Of a DNA stretch of 5,323 nucleotides, positions 5,286 to 5,323 are shown piece by piece; positions within the stretch are counted from its first letter, which is position 1; the number at the start of each line of letters is the position of its first letter. Below the pieces are notes generated by a model. The model did no database searches and was not told where the DNA came from. It worked only from the letters and a program-made list of their open reading frames with translations. Where the stretch lies: the NCBI GenBank assembly GCA_025964055.1, contig JAOPZP010000214.1, positions 1 to 5,323 on the forward strand, read 5' to 3'. Source of the stretch: Conexibacter sp. (GTDB taxonomy: Bacteria; Actinomycetota; Thermoleophilia; Solirubrobacterales; Solirubrobacteraceae). The position numbers and the translations under genes are program-made.

Positions 5286-5323
5286 ATGCGTCTCCCCTCT
5301 CCGCTGTGCCTGATCGCCCTCCT
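5286..5323 (+). CDS. Possible N-terminus of a divergent secreted protein (partial)
   Basis: From the ATG at 5286 the plus strand reads MRLPSPLCLIAL and runs off the window. One basic residue followed by a hydrophobic run looks like the start of a signal peptide. An in-frame ATG at 5274 would add four residues (MHQL). There is no Shine-Dalgarno sequence or clear -10, and only 12 codons are visible, so this may be chance. Confidence 0.3.
   Translation, partial: MRLPSPLCLIAL

Overview
The window is very GC-rich bacterial DNA with GTG starts and starts that look leaderless. Together with a secreted glycine/aspartate-repeat protein carrying a C-terminal domain I associate with Thermoleophilia, this suggests a high-GC actinobacterium, possibly Solirubrobacterales (Solirubrobacter/Conexibacter/Patulibacter-like). 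The lineage is inferred from style and remembered families; no database search was possible.

Layout. (1) 1-113, minus: N-terminus of an unidentified gene that runs off the left edge. (2) 114-218: short intergenic stretch with two tandem 30-bp units, flanked by two near-identical 26-bp copies of the 3' end of prs. (3) 219-1295 and 1312-2682, minus: prs (PRPP synthetase) and glmU (UDP-GlcNAc synthesis), a classic housekeeping pair 16 nt apart. (4) 2717-2788, minus: tRNA-Gln(TTG), 34 nt upstream of glmU. (5) 2857-3603, plus: an HNH-nuclease-like protein of 248 aa with DNA-binding modules at both ends. A LexA/SOS-type palindrome overlaps its putative -10. (6) 3616-5085, minus: a secreted repeat protein of 489 aa that converges tail-to-tail with the HNH gene. 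(7) 5086-5323: upstream region of that gene, with a good promoter, a perfect inverted repeat, and possibly the first codons of a divergent secreted protein.

How the parts relate. tRNA-Gln, glmU, prs and the gene at the left edge all point the same way and form a core metabolic/translation block: GlmU makes the UDP-GlcNAc used for peptidoglycan and Prs makes PRPP for nucleotides, His, Trp and NAD. The HNH gene is divergent from this block, separated by a 68-nt spacer that holds the SOS-like operator, so it reads as an accessory, probably damage-inducible gene beside a tRNA. The most interesting items are this SOS-like control of an HNH protein whose expected third HNH residue is alanine, and the duplicated, tandem-repeat-bearing 3' end of prs.
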